64,000 nucleotides of DNA, from NCBI GenBank assembly GCA_028564675.1, contig JAOVVO010000029.1, forward strand, positions 124,001 to 188,000. Reading direction: 5' to 3'. The position numbers and the translations under genes were made by a program. The stretch comes from Onchocerca lupi. Taxonomy: Eukaryota; Nematoda; Chromadorea; Rhabditida; Onchocercidae. Positions within the stretch are counted from its first letter, which is position 1, and the number at the start of each line of letters is the position of its first letter. Shown piece after piece: positions 24,638-38,019 of the stretch. The notes beneath the pieces were generated by a model, which saw nothing but the letters and a program-made list of their open reading frames with translations, was not told the origin of the DNA and searched no databases.

Positions 24638-26968
24638 GTAAATTTTGAATTTCAGGTATGTCGTGAATTTCAAAGAGGTCAGTGTTCGAGATCAGATGTC
24701 GAATGTAAATTCGCACATCCACCTCCACATGTTGATGTACAGAATGGTCGTGTTACTGCTTGTTATGATTCTATTAAGGTTTATTTTTTCTTCTTATTCG
24801 CTTCATCTTTCTTTGATCTGTTTGATCTTTTCTTTTTTCTTTTTCTTTATTTGCTCAGTTAATTATCGGTCATTTATCGTTCACTTCTTAACAAAGCAAC
24901 AAAACCAGTTGAATGATGATTGGTGACCATCGGCATTAATTCTATGGTAAGATGTTAGATGGAAATTAATTTCTTCATCGATTGCTCAATTTTTTGCACA
25001 AAATGTTTAGAGTTTTTTTTTTATTTTTATTTTATATTTTTTACTTCTCTCACTATAGGTTTTTCAAGTGTAAACATTAGGGGTTTTGCATTTTTTGTTG
25101 TAATCTTGTCGTATCAGATGACACAAAAATATTCAAAAATTAGGACTAAATCGATTGTTAGTTCAAAAGAATTATTCTGTTTAATAAAAAATAAATTATT
25201 TGCACTCTAGCGAATTAAATTATTCTTTTTTTTTTTTTTTTTTTTGTTTTTGGAGTTTGAGGTGAAACGTATGTTATTGTGGATTTGGTTGAAGTTTTAA
25301 CGCCTGGTTCTAAGAATACCGGAATAATATTAGTCATTCTTCATTTTTTTTCGGTGGTAACTAATCCGCTAAATGCTCCGTTAATTGCTCCATCTACTAG
25401 TTGATTCATCGGTGTGGATTTAAAAAAAGTTTTTGTTATCTAAGAATGGAAATAAGAAATGAGTCGTAAAATTTCTTAAAAATTAGTAATAGGTATAACA
25501 ACTCGAAATATATTATCAATCAACAAATATGACAATTAAAAAATGCAGAAGAAAAGGAATTTCAGAAATTTAATGAGAATTACTAGAATGCATTTTCTCT
25601 ATATTTTGAGAAGGTTACCATACCTTATCTAAGTATATTTTCAAATATTTATTAGTAGAATGGATGAAGCATTTTTTCTCTATAGTCATTTAAACAGAAA
25701 CTATTCATGATAAATTAATCGTTCGTTATTCTTTAGTTCTTATACTTTTGTATTTGGTAGTTAATTCTGTGCATTATTCAATGATGTTATGCTTCATGTA
25801 AGGTTTATTTGATACAGATGTAAGGTTTCTTTCTTTCTCGAACTTGCTTAGTACTTCTATGTAAGGTGAAGAGATAATGTAGATGAAAGTTTGCATTTCA
25901 TTCACTATCTTCCATCTTTCATCACATATGTAGAATGAGAGATTCAGTTACCTTCTCATGAAGGGTTCGAAATATGAGGAAGCGCAACTACTTGAAAATG
26001 TGTGAAATATGTCACTATAAAATCAGTAATGAATTTACGCAATTCAAATTTGAATAATTCATTGCTTCAATGATTCTTCGGTAAATGAGAAAAATATTAC
26101 AGTTATATGCTTCTCTTTATCCAATTTTATCACCTATATGCATCATTCATCCATTATAGGGTCGATGCACTCGAGAAAATCCAAAATGCAAGTACTTACA
26201 TCCACCACAGCATCTAAAAGATCAATTACTGGTAAATGGTCGAAATAATCTGGCTCTCAAAAATTTGATTTGTACACAATTGAATCAGAATGCAGCAGCG
26301 GCAGCTCCTGCTGCACTTTCAACAATGAATCCATTAGCACAATTAGTCGTTAGTGGTCAGGCTAGTCCCGCAACACTCAACGATCAAATTCTTATTGTTC
26401 AGCAACAGCAGCAACAAGCTGCGGCTGCAGCTGCTGCACAAGCTGCAACCTTAGTTCCAGCTGCACTTCCTTATCAGTATTATCAGGGTATCACCACCAT
26501 GTATCCAACACTCGTGCCTGTTCCAAATAACGATGCTGCAGCTGCTTATCAAGCGGTTAGTATTTACTTATTTTTTTTCCTCACTTTTCTTCTTAACTAA
26601 TTTTTAAAAAAAAAAAGATAAAAATCAGTAAAGGTAAGCACTTTTATACATTCATATTAATAATACTTAACAAATGTTATTTTATTCCCATCTTGATGAT
26701 AATTTTTTTTTTTTTTTTGGAATTTTCAAGAATTTCGGTTGAGAATGAATGTCGAAGAAGCTACCACAGTTTTCTGATGTATTCTTTGGGAATTTATAAT
26801 CCTTGGAAGTGGCAGGATTTATAGGAGTAGAAGTTTCAGACTAGGTAGCCCGACACTTGTATGCTGCATTCCAAAGCAGCAGTGGGATAGTGATGATGCG
26901 CCTAGTGACATTACGTTATAGATGATACTTGCATTAATTTTCGATAATTATACCTCATATAGTTGGTT

Positions 26969-27006
<38 letters not shown>

Positions 27007-30000
27007 CTAAATCAATCTTTGCTATGCAAAGTTTATAAGTAAAATGAAAGATTTCCAAATAGCACTTTTTGCTTACTATAAATTACAACCTAAATTTAGG
27101 TTAAATGATGTTAATGACATTAAATGGCGCGCATACGTTCTCACTTCCTTAAATTGCAAGTGTCGAGTGTTTCTCATTGCTGTCAAATTTTCTACTCCTC
27201 GAATTTTCTGCTTCTTCCTTTCCCCATATATCTAAAAGTTGAAGAAAAAATGAAATCTGAAATTATCATAAACTCAAATCAACATTGCGCGTTACTGCCT
27301 CGCTTCTGTGTACTGTGAGCTCGACCAAGAACGTTGTGTTTTTTCCCTTAAATAATCTCTTTTTTTGCGTGTAATTTTTTTTTTCTGTTGCTTCTGAGTT
27401 TTTTATTACATGTCGCTGCTAGTAGAATTGATCATTACTGATTCATCCATCATAGAGACGTGTAAATTTCACGTAAAATGGATGTGTTTTTCCTATAGTA
27501 AGATGCTTTTATGATATCTTTGAAACAACTGCTTGAAGCATGATTCATTTCATTCATTCATTTAAATCACCCAGCAATAATATATAACTCTTTGAACCGA
27601 ATTGCCAGCTACAGCAGCGTTTTCTGATCCTATCCTCGGTAATATTAACATATGAAATAAGTTCATCATGAGACTTCTAAATATGCGATACATCAGAACT
27701 GAAAATATAGGGTAGCATTAATTACATCTACATCAACATAGTTGCTAATATAATAATGGAAATTCCCTGCTTGCTGTTGAAGTAGGATTGAAAAATTGGC
27801 AAACAACTGATTAACTTTTAAAATATCCTAAATCACAAGGATGACAATGCACTTGTCCAATGAGATAACATTAATAAATGTTACGAAAACAACATCCCTA
27901 TCTCCGGCTGAACCGATTCCTGGGAGTTCATTCTTTAACCAGAAAAGAGAACTCTGGCTGAGGTTATTTTCAGTGTTGCCGAGTTCATTTGAGTTACCAC
28001 GCTAAATCCTTACAATGAGCATTTTTATCTCCATGTCCAGGTACGGGAATATTAGTCTGTTTTCCTTACGATTTATAAGATGGATTACATCTACATTCCC
28101 ATATTTTATTAAACAGCATTTTTTAGCCAATATTTTAGAATTAACTGACCCACACTCGACTACTTTTTATCGGAAATCCTTTCTTCATTTCAATTTTCAA
28201 GGATCTCACTTGAATATTTACTAGGTAATGTATGCAAAAAATACGTCCCAATAGATATTAGTTTCAGTTTTATATTAATTTTATGCAAAAATTTGCCTGG
28301 AATTGTATTAGTTAAATAGGATTGCAATGAAGCTAAATTGTACATTTAAAATTTCGAATAACATAAATTTTAAATCATTTAAGAAGGAAAAATGTAAATT
28401 ACTAACGACTTCATTGCTGGAAATTCGGGTAATGCTCGCTCGTAAATGCTGTTCTTTTTATAGCCATCCATAATGCTAATTTCAATAAAATTAAAAATGC
28501 AACGTGTCTAATCGAAGTATCACATGTGCAGGGAAACGTTGCAGCTAACGTACCAAATTTGATATGTGATCGATCAGATGCACAGCTTCACTGATCAACA
28601 CTTATTTTTTCCTCTAATGACGGGATATTTAAATATTTATCGCGATTATGCCAATCTTGGTAGATTTAGATTAGAGATAGCGATTATCGATTAATTTAGT
28701 AAAGAAGATCTAATTTAGTTCATGATTTAATATTTGCCGTTTTAGATGGTCGGATTTTTTGTCTCAATCCCTTTACCACTGATTGTGGTAGTTAAGCATT
28801 TCAAATTTCGAGTCCTTACTACCCCTTTTTCTCTTTATTGGAAGTAATTACTGTATATCTATAGCGAAAATAACGTATGTGAAATGTGCTTAATTGCATC
28901 TTTCCAGTTATAAGTTAAGGAATACAATAATAATTTTTAATAATTAAACGAAATGAACTGTGCACGTCGAACTGTTTTTTGATGTGAAAATTCTTTTATT
29001 TTTCGTGTGGTGGCTTCTTAAGTATATACGTGTGTGAGTGTGCGTGCGTGAGCGTGTACGTATGTCGCGTGTGTGTGTATGATTATTGCATGGCTTAATG
29101 CGGCTGTTTCATCATCCATTGCGAATATTTCCCTTCCAGCAAGTTCAAGCCCAGCTGATGGCTCTTCAAAATCTTGCTGCTATGTCGCAAGCAGCTACGG
29201 CTGCTGCTACTACTACTACATTTCCACCGCAGTTGACTCCAGCTACCGCAACATTACCGCCATCATTAGCTGCGGCTGCTGCTGCTGCGGCAGCGGCGGC
29301 TGCAGCTGGATCAACCGGAAGTGCTACTACCGGAACAGCGCTACAGAATAGTCGAAAACGTGCCTTGGAGGAGGAACAAGCTGCTGCTGTTGCTGCTGCG
29401 GCTGCCGCTGTTGGATCAACAACGTCGCAACAATTCGATCAGAATTCCTTTCTCCTAGCTGCTGCTGCTGCTGCGGTACCAATTTTCCGTTTGTTTCTTT
29501 CTTTCACACACATAAACATCTTTGTTTTCAGAGATGTCGTCCTAAAAAAGAAAAAAAAAATCATATCTCTTTGATAATTTTCCCGGTACCAATGGTACCA
29601 GTTTTCCAGTAAAGTGTATTGGTACCTTTTTTTTTAGTTTTCTATTTCTCTTTGTTTCGTTTTTACGCCCTAGTTTTGTTTGTTTTTTTTTTTTTTTTTA
29701 AATTACCGTTAATTCTAAAATTTCTATCTTGTTTTTTTTTTTCGCATTCTCACATAATTCGTTTTACATGTTGTGTGCCTTAAAGCATGAAAAGCTACCA
29801 AAAGAAGAGAACTTTTATGCTCCGCCACCATCAAACTGCTTCAATTTTTCAAAGCTAACTTTTCATTTTTGTTTTTTTTTTTTTTTTTAATTTTTTAAAA
29901 TTATTCAAAGCTACTTCCATTTGCCCGAACGCATTTACTAACCGTAGTATGAAAAATGCATGTGTGGTTCCAGGCAGGTGCTGTCCCATGTAAACGTCCA

Positions 30001-31318
30001 GCTGCTGAAAAAGGTGGTATACCAGTGTATGCAAATGGTGCTACAGCCCAACTTGCTGCTGCGGCTCAGGTACCACAAGCTACCTTCAATCCGTATTTGA
30101 TTCCCGGTATCGGTTACATGCCAACTGTGTCATGTAAGTGTACTCTTTTTTTTTTCTTTTTTTTTTTTTTTTAACCGCAGCACTTCAAATTTTGCATAAT
30201 CTAATCATCAAAATGATGAGAACTATGCAGATTTTGGTGATAATTTATGATCGCACACGGCAAACGATTGCTCTTTTCGTATTACTGATCAATTTAGTTT
30301 GTTCTGTCTAATTTATCCATTAGTTTTTACTGTTGATGTTTCTTTCAATCGCTTCATGAACATTTGACCAACGCACAATATTTTCCCATCTTTTTTCAAT
30401 GCTAAATGTTCAAATGAAATTTGATCATGCTAACGTTTAAGTTGCATTTGATCGCAACAAATTCTCACGTACTTTTATGGAAAAAGTGTTATGCGCCATT
30501 GAGCAACAATCACTTCTCTTTTACGTATTTCTAATTAATTGTCTCACTATTGCGAATGAGATGAAAAGCTTATGCTTTATTCGAAATTCAACACTTGTTC
30601 TTCGATTGCACTGTATTGCACAAAAATAATTTGTCGCTGCTTCTGTTTTCCCTCAACTCAACTTGTTGTATTGCTAACAAAAAAAAGGGAAAAGAAGTAG
30701 TTGCCAATCATCATAATAGTTTGATAAAAACAAGTCTGGCTTTTCTAATAACCATTTTATCCGTTTTCTCCCGAATGCATCAATCATTCATTTTACTAGA
30801 AATTTCGATCTTTTTCTTCAAGGCACACATCTCTTTTATGGTTTTTCATTAAACTCCAAAACTCATCATGATAAATAATGGATGATAATGTTTCATTCAG
30901 AATGCGCCTTTGGATAGAAATAGAAATATGTTTGTGTGATCTGGAAAAGAAATTAATTCTTTGTTATTCTGTTATTTATGTCTGCTCATTTATCTAGCTT
31001 TTTTGATGGATTTAATTGCTTTCAATTGCTAAAAATGATATAATTTGACACATGCTAAGCAGCTGAGAAAATTTTTTTTTACTCATGAAAACGATAATAA
31101 GAAGAGATAATTAAAGAAACAACAATTTAACAAATTGAAACTCTTCATTTTATGATTTGCATCAAAAAAAAAAGGGTGTTGAAATTTTTAGACAGAAGTC
31201 ATTTTCTTTTTAAAATTAAAAGAGAAAATTTACGCATGCCCTATCGCTGCTTCAAGCGCAAAATGCTAATATTTTGCTTTACTTTTCAGTTAGTGGCCAG
31301 ATTCCTCCACGTTTCTAA
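23847..31318 (+). CDS. mbl-1: MBL-1, muscleblind-family CCCH zinc-finger splicing regulator
   Basis: Muscleblind proteins bind YGCY-type RNA and control alternative splicing and RNA localisation. Exons: 23847-23966, 24656-24778, 26160-26555, 29140-29475, 29974-30133 and, as best terminal exon, 31290-31318, about 387 residues in all. The start MYDENSNAA followed by alanines and KDSRWLQLE resembles the nematode MBL-1 N-terminus. Finger 1 (C-x7-C-x6-C-x3-H) starts at VCREFQRGQC. Finger 2, same spacing, spans exons 2/3 (ACYDSIKGRC...KYLH), followed by HPPQHLKDQLL and NGRNNLALKN. Only this one finger pair is present, as in C. elegans. The C-terminal half is low-complexity with long alanine tracts and contains NSRKRALEEEQ and VPCKRPAAEKGG, like the KRP.LEK motif of other MBNLs. 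Exon phases are 0,0,0,0,1. The first five exons are secure. The last exon (phase-1 entry, ending SGQIPPRF) is tentative. Confidence 0.92.
23868..23893 (+). repeat. (GCA)n tract encoding polyalanine in mbl-1 exon 1
   Basis: An uninterrupted GCA run encodes about nine alanines directly after the MYDENSN start of MBL-1. As a pure trinucleotide repeat it is likely length-polymorphic. Confidence 0.9.
29023..29082 (+). promoter_or_regulatory. GT-rich intronic element before mbl-1 exon 4
   Basis: The last ~110 bases of the 2.6-kb intron contain dense GTGTG, GTGCGTGCGTG and GTGTGTGTGT sequence, ending about 60 bases before the acceptor at 29138-29139. UG-rich RNA upstream of an exon is a known binding context for CELF/ETR-1-type splicing factors, which antagonise muscleblind in other animals. 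Regulation of this exon is an inference. Confidence 0.35.
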
Positions 31319-31808
31319 TGGTATCACAAAAAAAAAATTACACTATCCAATATTATTATCCAAAAAAAATCATCCGATTACTATTGCTATTACTCTTGTA
31401 CTGTTATTATTATTATTATTATTATTATCATTATTCCTACTATTACTATCACAGAAATCTACAACAACAGCAACAACAACAACAACAACAATATCAACAA
31501 CAAATGCCAACAATTTCTTTCATGTCATAAATATGTATCTCTCATTACGTGCGCGGTTTGTGCTGCATTCTGTGATCCTTTTTCTTTTTTTTTTTTTTTT
31601 CTTTTGATGACGGTGATGTTCAAAATATATTTAGTGTTGTTTTATTAATTTTTTTTTTAATATTTTCGCTTTTCTAAATTAAAAAAAACTCTTTTCTTAT
31701 AGTCATTTTTCACTATTTCGATGTTTACTTTTTTTTTTCTTTTTGTTGTGTGTGTGTAGAATTAAGAAGAATTTTTTCTTCACCTTTCACAAGCATAGTG
31801 GCAGGCGG

Positions 31809-31851
<43 letters not shown>

Positions 31852-33214
31852 CACTCCCTAATTTACATTCCACATTTATTTGCCATAATGAATGAAGAAA
31901 ATTTTTCAGGAATTTGAAAAATTATTTTTGAGAAGTTCATTTCATACGTTACTAATGTGTTAATATATCAATACACAGCAACAGCAGCAGCAGCAGCTCG
32001 CCCAAAATCGTTTTTCTCATTCTGGGAATAGTGCTTGAAAATTTAAAAAAAAAAAAAAAATTACCTAAGAAAAGAAAAGGTAAAATAATAATCGAGTATA
32101 ATTTGGCCATAAAAGATTGATTTGTTTAATTTATATCTCTTCTATATCGCTCTTTCCATCTTGCTTTGTACGCTTTGGGCAATGTGCTTTAACCAAAAAA
32201 AATGAGGGTGGACTTTTTGTGCCATTTTTTTAATTAACAAATTTTTTGAAAATATAACTAACTTCAGTCAAAATTAGTAGCAATTTTGCATTGATTTTTT
32301 TCGGTGCTTTAATTTTTCTTTTTTGCCAGTTTCCTTTTTTTTTTTTTTTTTTTTTTAGAAAATTCTTTATTGCAGCTTTCGACAGTTTTTTCCATTTTTT
32401 TGCATAACAGTTTTAACTGCTGAAGAATAGTGCAGAAATTGCTCTAAAATTTTGTGCTGCAGATGCAAAATGCACAATAATCGGAATGCTTGTTGCATTT
32501 GCAGCCTTAAATTTTTGACCATTTAAAAATAATTTATTATTGTAGTTATATGCTAGTTTAGAATAGAACTAGTGATTAGGTCAATTGAAAAAACTAGCTG
32601 ATTAGGCTTAAACAAAATATGCGGTATAAAATTCTAGAGCCTAAAAATGGTTAAAAGCACATTATTATCAGAAAAAAAAAAGAGTGCTGCTGGAAAGCAA
32701 AATTTTTCCCCTAGAGAAATCTGCCAAGAATCTAAAAAAAAGAAAAAAAAAAGTACCGTCTAAAGCTTGCTTGCTGTTTTTATAAGAAAAAATTTTGATA
32801 TTTTGTTATGTTGTCAAAATATATTGGAAATTTGATTTCAAGAAAAAAAATATGAGAAACAATTCAACCAAGTTTTTTTTTTTTGCTCACACTATATTAA
32901 CAGAAGTCATTTCAGTGCAATCTCAAATTTGATCTCTGAGAATGTTAATATAGCAACTTTTGCTATAAAAAAAGGTCACATCATCTATAAAAAAAAATCA
33001 TCACAAAGTTCGAAATCACACAAGCCTATATGATGTGATAGTGATATTAACAGCTTATATCGGATAGCGATACTAGACGTCGCAATAGTTGTAATTTTTA
33101 GCTATGATATCAGTTCGCTGAAATATCTAGCTAATCTGCTTCGGAAATTTTGCCCTAGTAATGCTGCTTGTCTTGCTTTAGCCTTTTGGCCTCGATTTTG
33201 AGATTATCCATCTC
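30134..33214. other. mbl-1 3' region with simple repeats and possible extra exons
   Basis: Holds the terminal mbl-1 exon candidate at 31290-31318. It also holds two further possible coding ends. One is a CAA-rich frame at about 31456-31530, with an acceptor near 31455, encoding a glutamine run and ending MPTISFMS. The other is at 31979-32038, after an acceptor CACAG, encoding QQQQQQLAQNRFSHSGNSA then TGA. Neither has a phase that joins directly to the donor at 30134. An (ATT)n run lies near 31405-31428 and a run of 42 T at 31810-31851. The rest looks like 3' UTR or intergenic DNA. TGCT/TGCC words are frequent at 32690-32775. Confidence 0.35.
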
Positions 33215-35418
33215 ATGGCCTCAGAACAAAATGGAGTAAAATATGATGGTCGTAAAACAAAAAGAAGATGTAAAGGATCTCTTTATCTTGAATAAAAACA
33301 TTAAAAAGTTTAATAGTACATGCAGCAAATCATAAGAAACAAATTAAAAATTTACCATATATTTTTCTCCAATATCAAATTGAGATGTTTGAAAGAAAGT
33401 ATATTTCTAATTAGCATCCCTTCCTTATGGCTTTTTTTTTTCTTTTTTGAATGATTCTCTTACACAGGCGTAATTTTCATATGCGTGTTTTACGCTGAAT
33501 TTTAATAGCCTGTTATATAAAAATTTCTTTATTAGATAGATAGTTTTATTTGTTTAAATTCGGAGCATTAAATTATTACTGCTTCCGTTTGTTTTGGGCT
33601 CCGTTCTTCGTAATTTGTTTAGCTTGAATGGTTTATGGAATTTTATACGGGAAGCAATTTAAGATGAAGTCCGATGACGATTGCTTTTTCATTTTTACAG
33701 CTCCTTTGAAGTATATTTATTGCAATCCATAGTTCAAAAAAGTTTTCTTTTTTTTCTTTGTTTTTTTTCTTTTTTTTTTTTGTTGGTTTAAAAATGACAT
33801 TATTGAGAAACTGATGAATGTCAAAGATTAATGAAGAAATAAAGATTTCAGGACAATTGTTGTAAGACTTCGGTTTTCAGACTCTATTATCTGCGGTTGC
33901 AACTATTAAAGCGCTTTTCATGCCAGAAAAAGTTCGATCAATTGGAGAAAGTAAGTTTATTGGAGGCTTTCATTTGTTATGTATTTATATGCTGAAATTT
34001 GATGCTCAATCTTAATTTACATTTATTTCTATTTTTAAATACTACTAATTCTATATATTTAGTAAATTTTCGAAAATCATAGAATCTGTATCAAAATAGA
34101 ATTCTCTGTGTTAGATTTTACAGAAGATTTGATTATTCATTTTAGCGATTAGCACTACATTTCCAATGACACTGATAATTGCGTAACCTGAAATCGTAAA
34201 TCTCCGCCGTATATTTTTAAGAATGACAATTGCGCGAACCTCTTGTAAACGTTGCCATCTGCGTTAAATTATTTTTGTCAATATTGATTGTGTAAGGTAT
34301 TAGTGAAATATAATTTCAAAAACAAATTTTACGAATAATTTTTCACTAAAAATTACTGAAACTAAACATCGAAGCATTTTTTTCTCCTATTTATGGTGAA
34401 AATTATATATGCAAGCTAATTTTCATTGAATTTTGATCAAAATGACAGAAGTGAAAACATACCAGATTTTCGATTTCTTTTAGTAAAGAATTTTGTTGAG
34501 AGCTTTTTTTGATTCCTTCAAATTGTAGATACTGTTTTGCTACTTCCGAAAATTTCTGTTATTAAATCATTTAAGCTTAGTATTCTCCTTTTACTTCATT
34601 CTTTTCCTTTTTATGTTATTTCTTTAAAGAACAGCTATAACTACACGAATTTCTTTAAAGATGGTTAAATCGATGGTAATAAATCAGAAGTTGAAAATTT
34701 TTTTTTTCAGAAGTTCTTTTAGAATGTTTCGAAATTTCCGTGAAGAAAATCTTCGGAAAGCATTGTCCTTTAATCGTCCCCTGGACATTGTGATAAAAAA
34801 GGAAAATTTGTCAACCTTCAGCAGAAGTTTCAACAAAAAGAATGGATGCAATATAAAATGAATTGAAAAGAAAAGGAACTTCGAAATTTCATCCTTCTTT
34901 TTTGTTCATCAAGTTATGGTAGGCTTAGGAATCAGGCTTCATCAATCCATTAAAAAAAGTTTTTTTTGAAGTTATTTGTTCGTTTTGCATTTCAAATAAA
35001 TCGTTGCAAGTGATGCGAAATGCTCTTGAGGGAGAATTGAAAAGATAGAACGTTTTCTTTTTGCTTCTGATTTGTGAACTTTTGAATAAATTTGAAAACG
35101 ATCCTACGACATGAAGTTTTGAAAAAAAAAAAAAAAAATTAAAAATTAGAAAAAACTTCAAGTATGGATGGACTTCTTAAAGTTTGTTTCATTTTACTGG
35201 AATGATTAAAAATTCAGGAAGATTTGTAACTTCGTTGTTTTGTTTCGTTTGAAATCTAAGTTTCGTATGTCGATATGCATCTGGGATCAGAAATGATGTT
35301 TATTCATTTTACAGAATGAAATGATGTGCTGGTAATACAGTTGGATAGTTGGACACGGAAGACATCTTTAACAGTGCGGAAAGATGAAAGAGAACAGATG
35401 ATGCAAGATTGTTTATAA
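33215..35418 (+). CDS. Tentative small four-exon gene, unknown function
   Basis: Proposed exons are 33215-33235, 33881-33950, 34710-34738 and 35341-35418, giving 65 residues: MASEQNG, then TLLSAVATIKALFMPEK, VRSIGEKVLLECFEIS, and LDSWTRKTSL...QMMQDCL. The second exon is the best supported, with CGGTTTTCAG before it and GTAAGT after it. The start exon has a TTGCTTTAG acceptor 31 bases before the ATG. All junction phases agree (0, 1, 0), but the first and third donors (GTAAAA, GTGAAG) are weak and I recognise no family. The pieces could instead belong to untranslated exons or to chance. Confidence 0.25.
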
Positions 35419-38019
35419 CTTTTATCAGATGTAGTGATCGGAGATCGCGAGAAGCAAAGTGATCTTGTTGTCTCTGATTGCAGTTGAATTCAAAAAAGCA
35501 AAAGAGAAATGTTAAGCATCAATTCAAAAATAAAGCATTCATATCTTATTTATTTATTTGAAACATACACGACGACCATATGGGAAATTTCATCTCCAAT
35601 ATCATCAATACATTGCTTGTTGCAGTGATAGAAACTAATTATGAGAAAATTAATTAAAAAGGATTGGTTTCATCTTAAAATTAAAATTGGAAAAAATATG
35701 AAATGAAGTGTTGTTTAAGCCAATTATCTGAAACAAATTTCGATAGATAATAGTTACAATTTTCTGTTTTTATTTATTGATTATGAATCCGAGAATCGTT
35801 CATAATAATAGAGCATTAATTAGGAAATTGAATGGGAAAATTGTAATTCTTAATTACACCTAATGAAGCTGATATGATCCTTATTAGGTAGAACAGATGT
35901 TTTCCTCATCTTAAATATATTACTAGGGAATTTGACATATGATTATGGTTTTTAATGAGATGGAAAATGCAGGAGATACCTTTTTGTCCACAAAATTGTT
36001 ACTTATCGATTATTTTATAAGAATAACAAGTTATCGGATCTGAGAATAACGACGAAAATTTGATCCCCCTGTTTCCATCTCTTGCTGTAACATACTCGAA
36101 TACGAGATTTTGCGATTATTATCTAATTAATCTACTGGGTTGATTCATTTTTGGGATTCTGATGGAAAAGAGATGAATTCTACTCATTCTAAGCCAATCA
36201 ACCGTCCAAATATTTAATTTTGTTCCTCTATTGATTATTTTTTGATCGATAATAGCAGCACTTTAGAAAATACTTGACCATATAAACTGTCTTGTATTTG
36301 ACCAAGATCTAGAACTTTATAACTGGTCATAATCCAAAAGTTTATAAATTTATACCATTAGCTCTTTGGTATTTTGAAAGTTCAGTTGAAAAAAATTGTA
36401 TGATGGAATATCTCTACGGTACTTATCTATTACTCTGAATTTGTCCGGATAAGAATGAATGACTGCTGATCATATCATAAAATTGTTGATCTTGACAATG
36501 TGTAATGGCGCATTATCATTAAATTTGCGCTTCCCCAAGTATCAGATAAATATTCCAGTTTTTGTACGTAAGTTTTTGTGGCTTCTCAATCCGTAAACTG
36601 TTGAAACCAAGGCTTACGGCATTACCGTAACTTACATGGCCAAAAATTTCATTGCATTCGTTTACCTTTATAATGTATTATATAGTTCACAAATAAACTT
36701 ATGTACTTCATTTCCTTCTAATTAATCTATTAAAATGCAAAAAATACATGCGAAGAAATGAATGCTTTAATTATGCGTCAAAGTATCTATCAGTCTTCAG
36801 CGGATAAAGCATAATTTCGATCGAGAATCTCGGGAACTGTCCTAAAAAATGTCGAACATCAACAACAAAAAAATGATGTAAATCGATATATGTTTTTTAA
36901 AAACAGGAACAAATAAGAGGATGAACAGCAAATATATCACACAATAATTGTACGAACAAAATCATACTAATTTAAGGCTGATTGCAAGTTGAGAACGCAA
37001 AGAAAATAAATTTTTAAAAAATCTTTCGCTTTGAACTATTTTTAAAGACCAACAACTTATGTATTTAAAACTCTGCATAACTTAGTATTCCAACTTCCAG
37101 ACATAATTTAAATTACGATATACTGATACTATAGTACTCAGGTCTTTTAAATTATGTTAGAAAACGGAAATTCACAATTTTTGGAAAGGACCGATGCGGA
37201 AATATTTCCCGTAATTATCACTCAAGATGCATGAGTGTTAACCAATATAATTCTCTACGATTACCAAGCTTTATCTTCAATAGTATTCCGGTCATATAAC
37301 CTAGCTTATGTAAAATATGAAAATATGTAAAGAGACGCCCACTAAAAAAAGAATCGCTATCGGCAGGAGGAAAAGGATTTTTGACTCAGAATTGATTGTC
37401 GGGAGAATTGTAGGAACGTGGCAAGCGACACCCCTTCAATTCTTATCTAAAATACCTCCACTGTTAATTAATCTTCCAGAAAATACTCCTACAATTCTCC
37501 CGAAAAATATTCCTACTATTAATAATCAAGAAGAAAACTTTATATTCCATTTATCGAGCTTGCTCTTATCAACTATCGTCAATGCATTCGACATGGATAA
37601 ATTCTCCACTGAAGATACTATCCTTAGAAAATTATCGCCTACAACAATTAACCAAGAAAAATATATCTTTCATGATACAATTTGTAAAATTCGACACTCA
37701 GTAATTTCACTCTTAGATATAATAATTCTGAATTATCTAGTTTTCTAAAATATGGTCAATTTAATACGGTCCATATTTAATGTGCTGACTCCGCTAATTA
37801 ATAGATCACATAGCCGCAAACAAGCCATTAGCGAAGAATCCAATAAAAGCTGTTCATTTATAAAATAGACCAGGTGTATTATACACTACATACTGATAGG
37901 AAAAACTACATCAAATACATGAAAAATCTTTTACCTCAATTAATGATATATCACACAAGGCAATTTGAAAAAATAAAGCCTAAATTGCACATACATACAT
38001 TAAATAGATATCCGTAATA
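35419..38019. other. Intergenic stretch with one unrecognised ORF and an inverted repeat
   Basis: No recognised gene. A 143-codon frame at 37317-37748 is the longest here. Its product (start MKICKETPTKKRIAIGRRKR) resembles nothing I know, and it spans a 17-base perfect inverted repeat, so I leave it uncalled. The rest is plain AT-rich sequence between the tentative small gene and the 3' end of TMEM126. Confidence 0.4.
37399..37503. repeat. 17-bp perfect inverted repeat, 71-base spacer
   Basis: Arm TCGGGAGAATTGTAGGA at 37399-37415 is the exact reverse complement of 37487-37503. No extension of the stem is visible beyond the arms. It may be a remnant of a small foldback element or a fortuitous hairpin. 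Confidence 0.8.

Noticed and set aside
29073..29351. Alternative frame rich in C, S and Y
   Set aside because: It is a shadow of mbl-1 exon 4 caused by the GCT/GCA alanine repeats.
31152..31607. 151-codon frame with L-rich and T-rich runs
   Set aside because: It is driven by ATT and ACA repeats; the more likely use of the region is as mbl-1 3' exons or UTR.
37317..37748. 143-codon ORF on the plus strand
   Set aside because: No recognised family, no leader acceptor, strongly AT-biased composition, and it contains a foldback. Kept only as a note and a finding.
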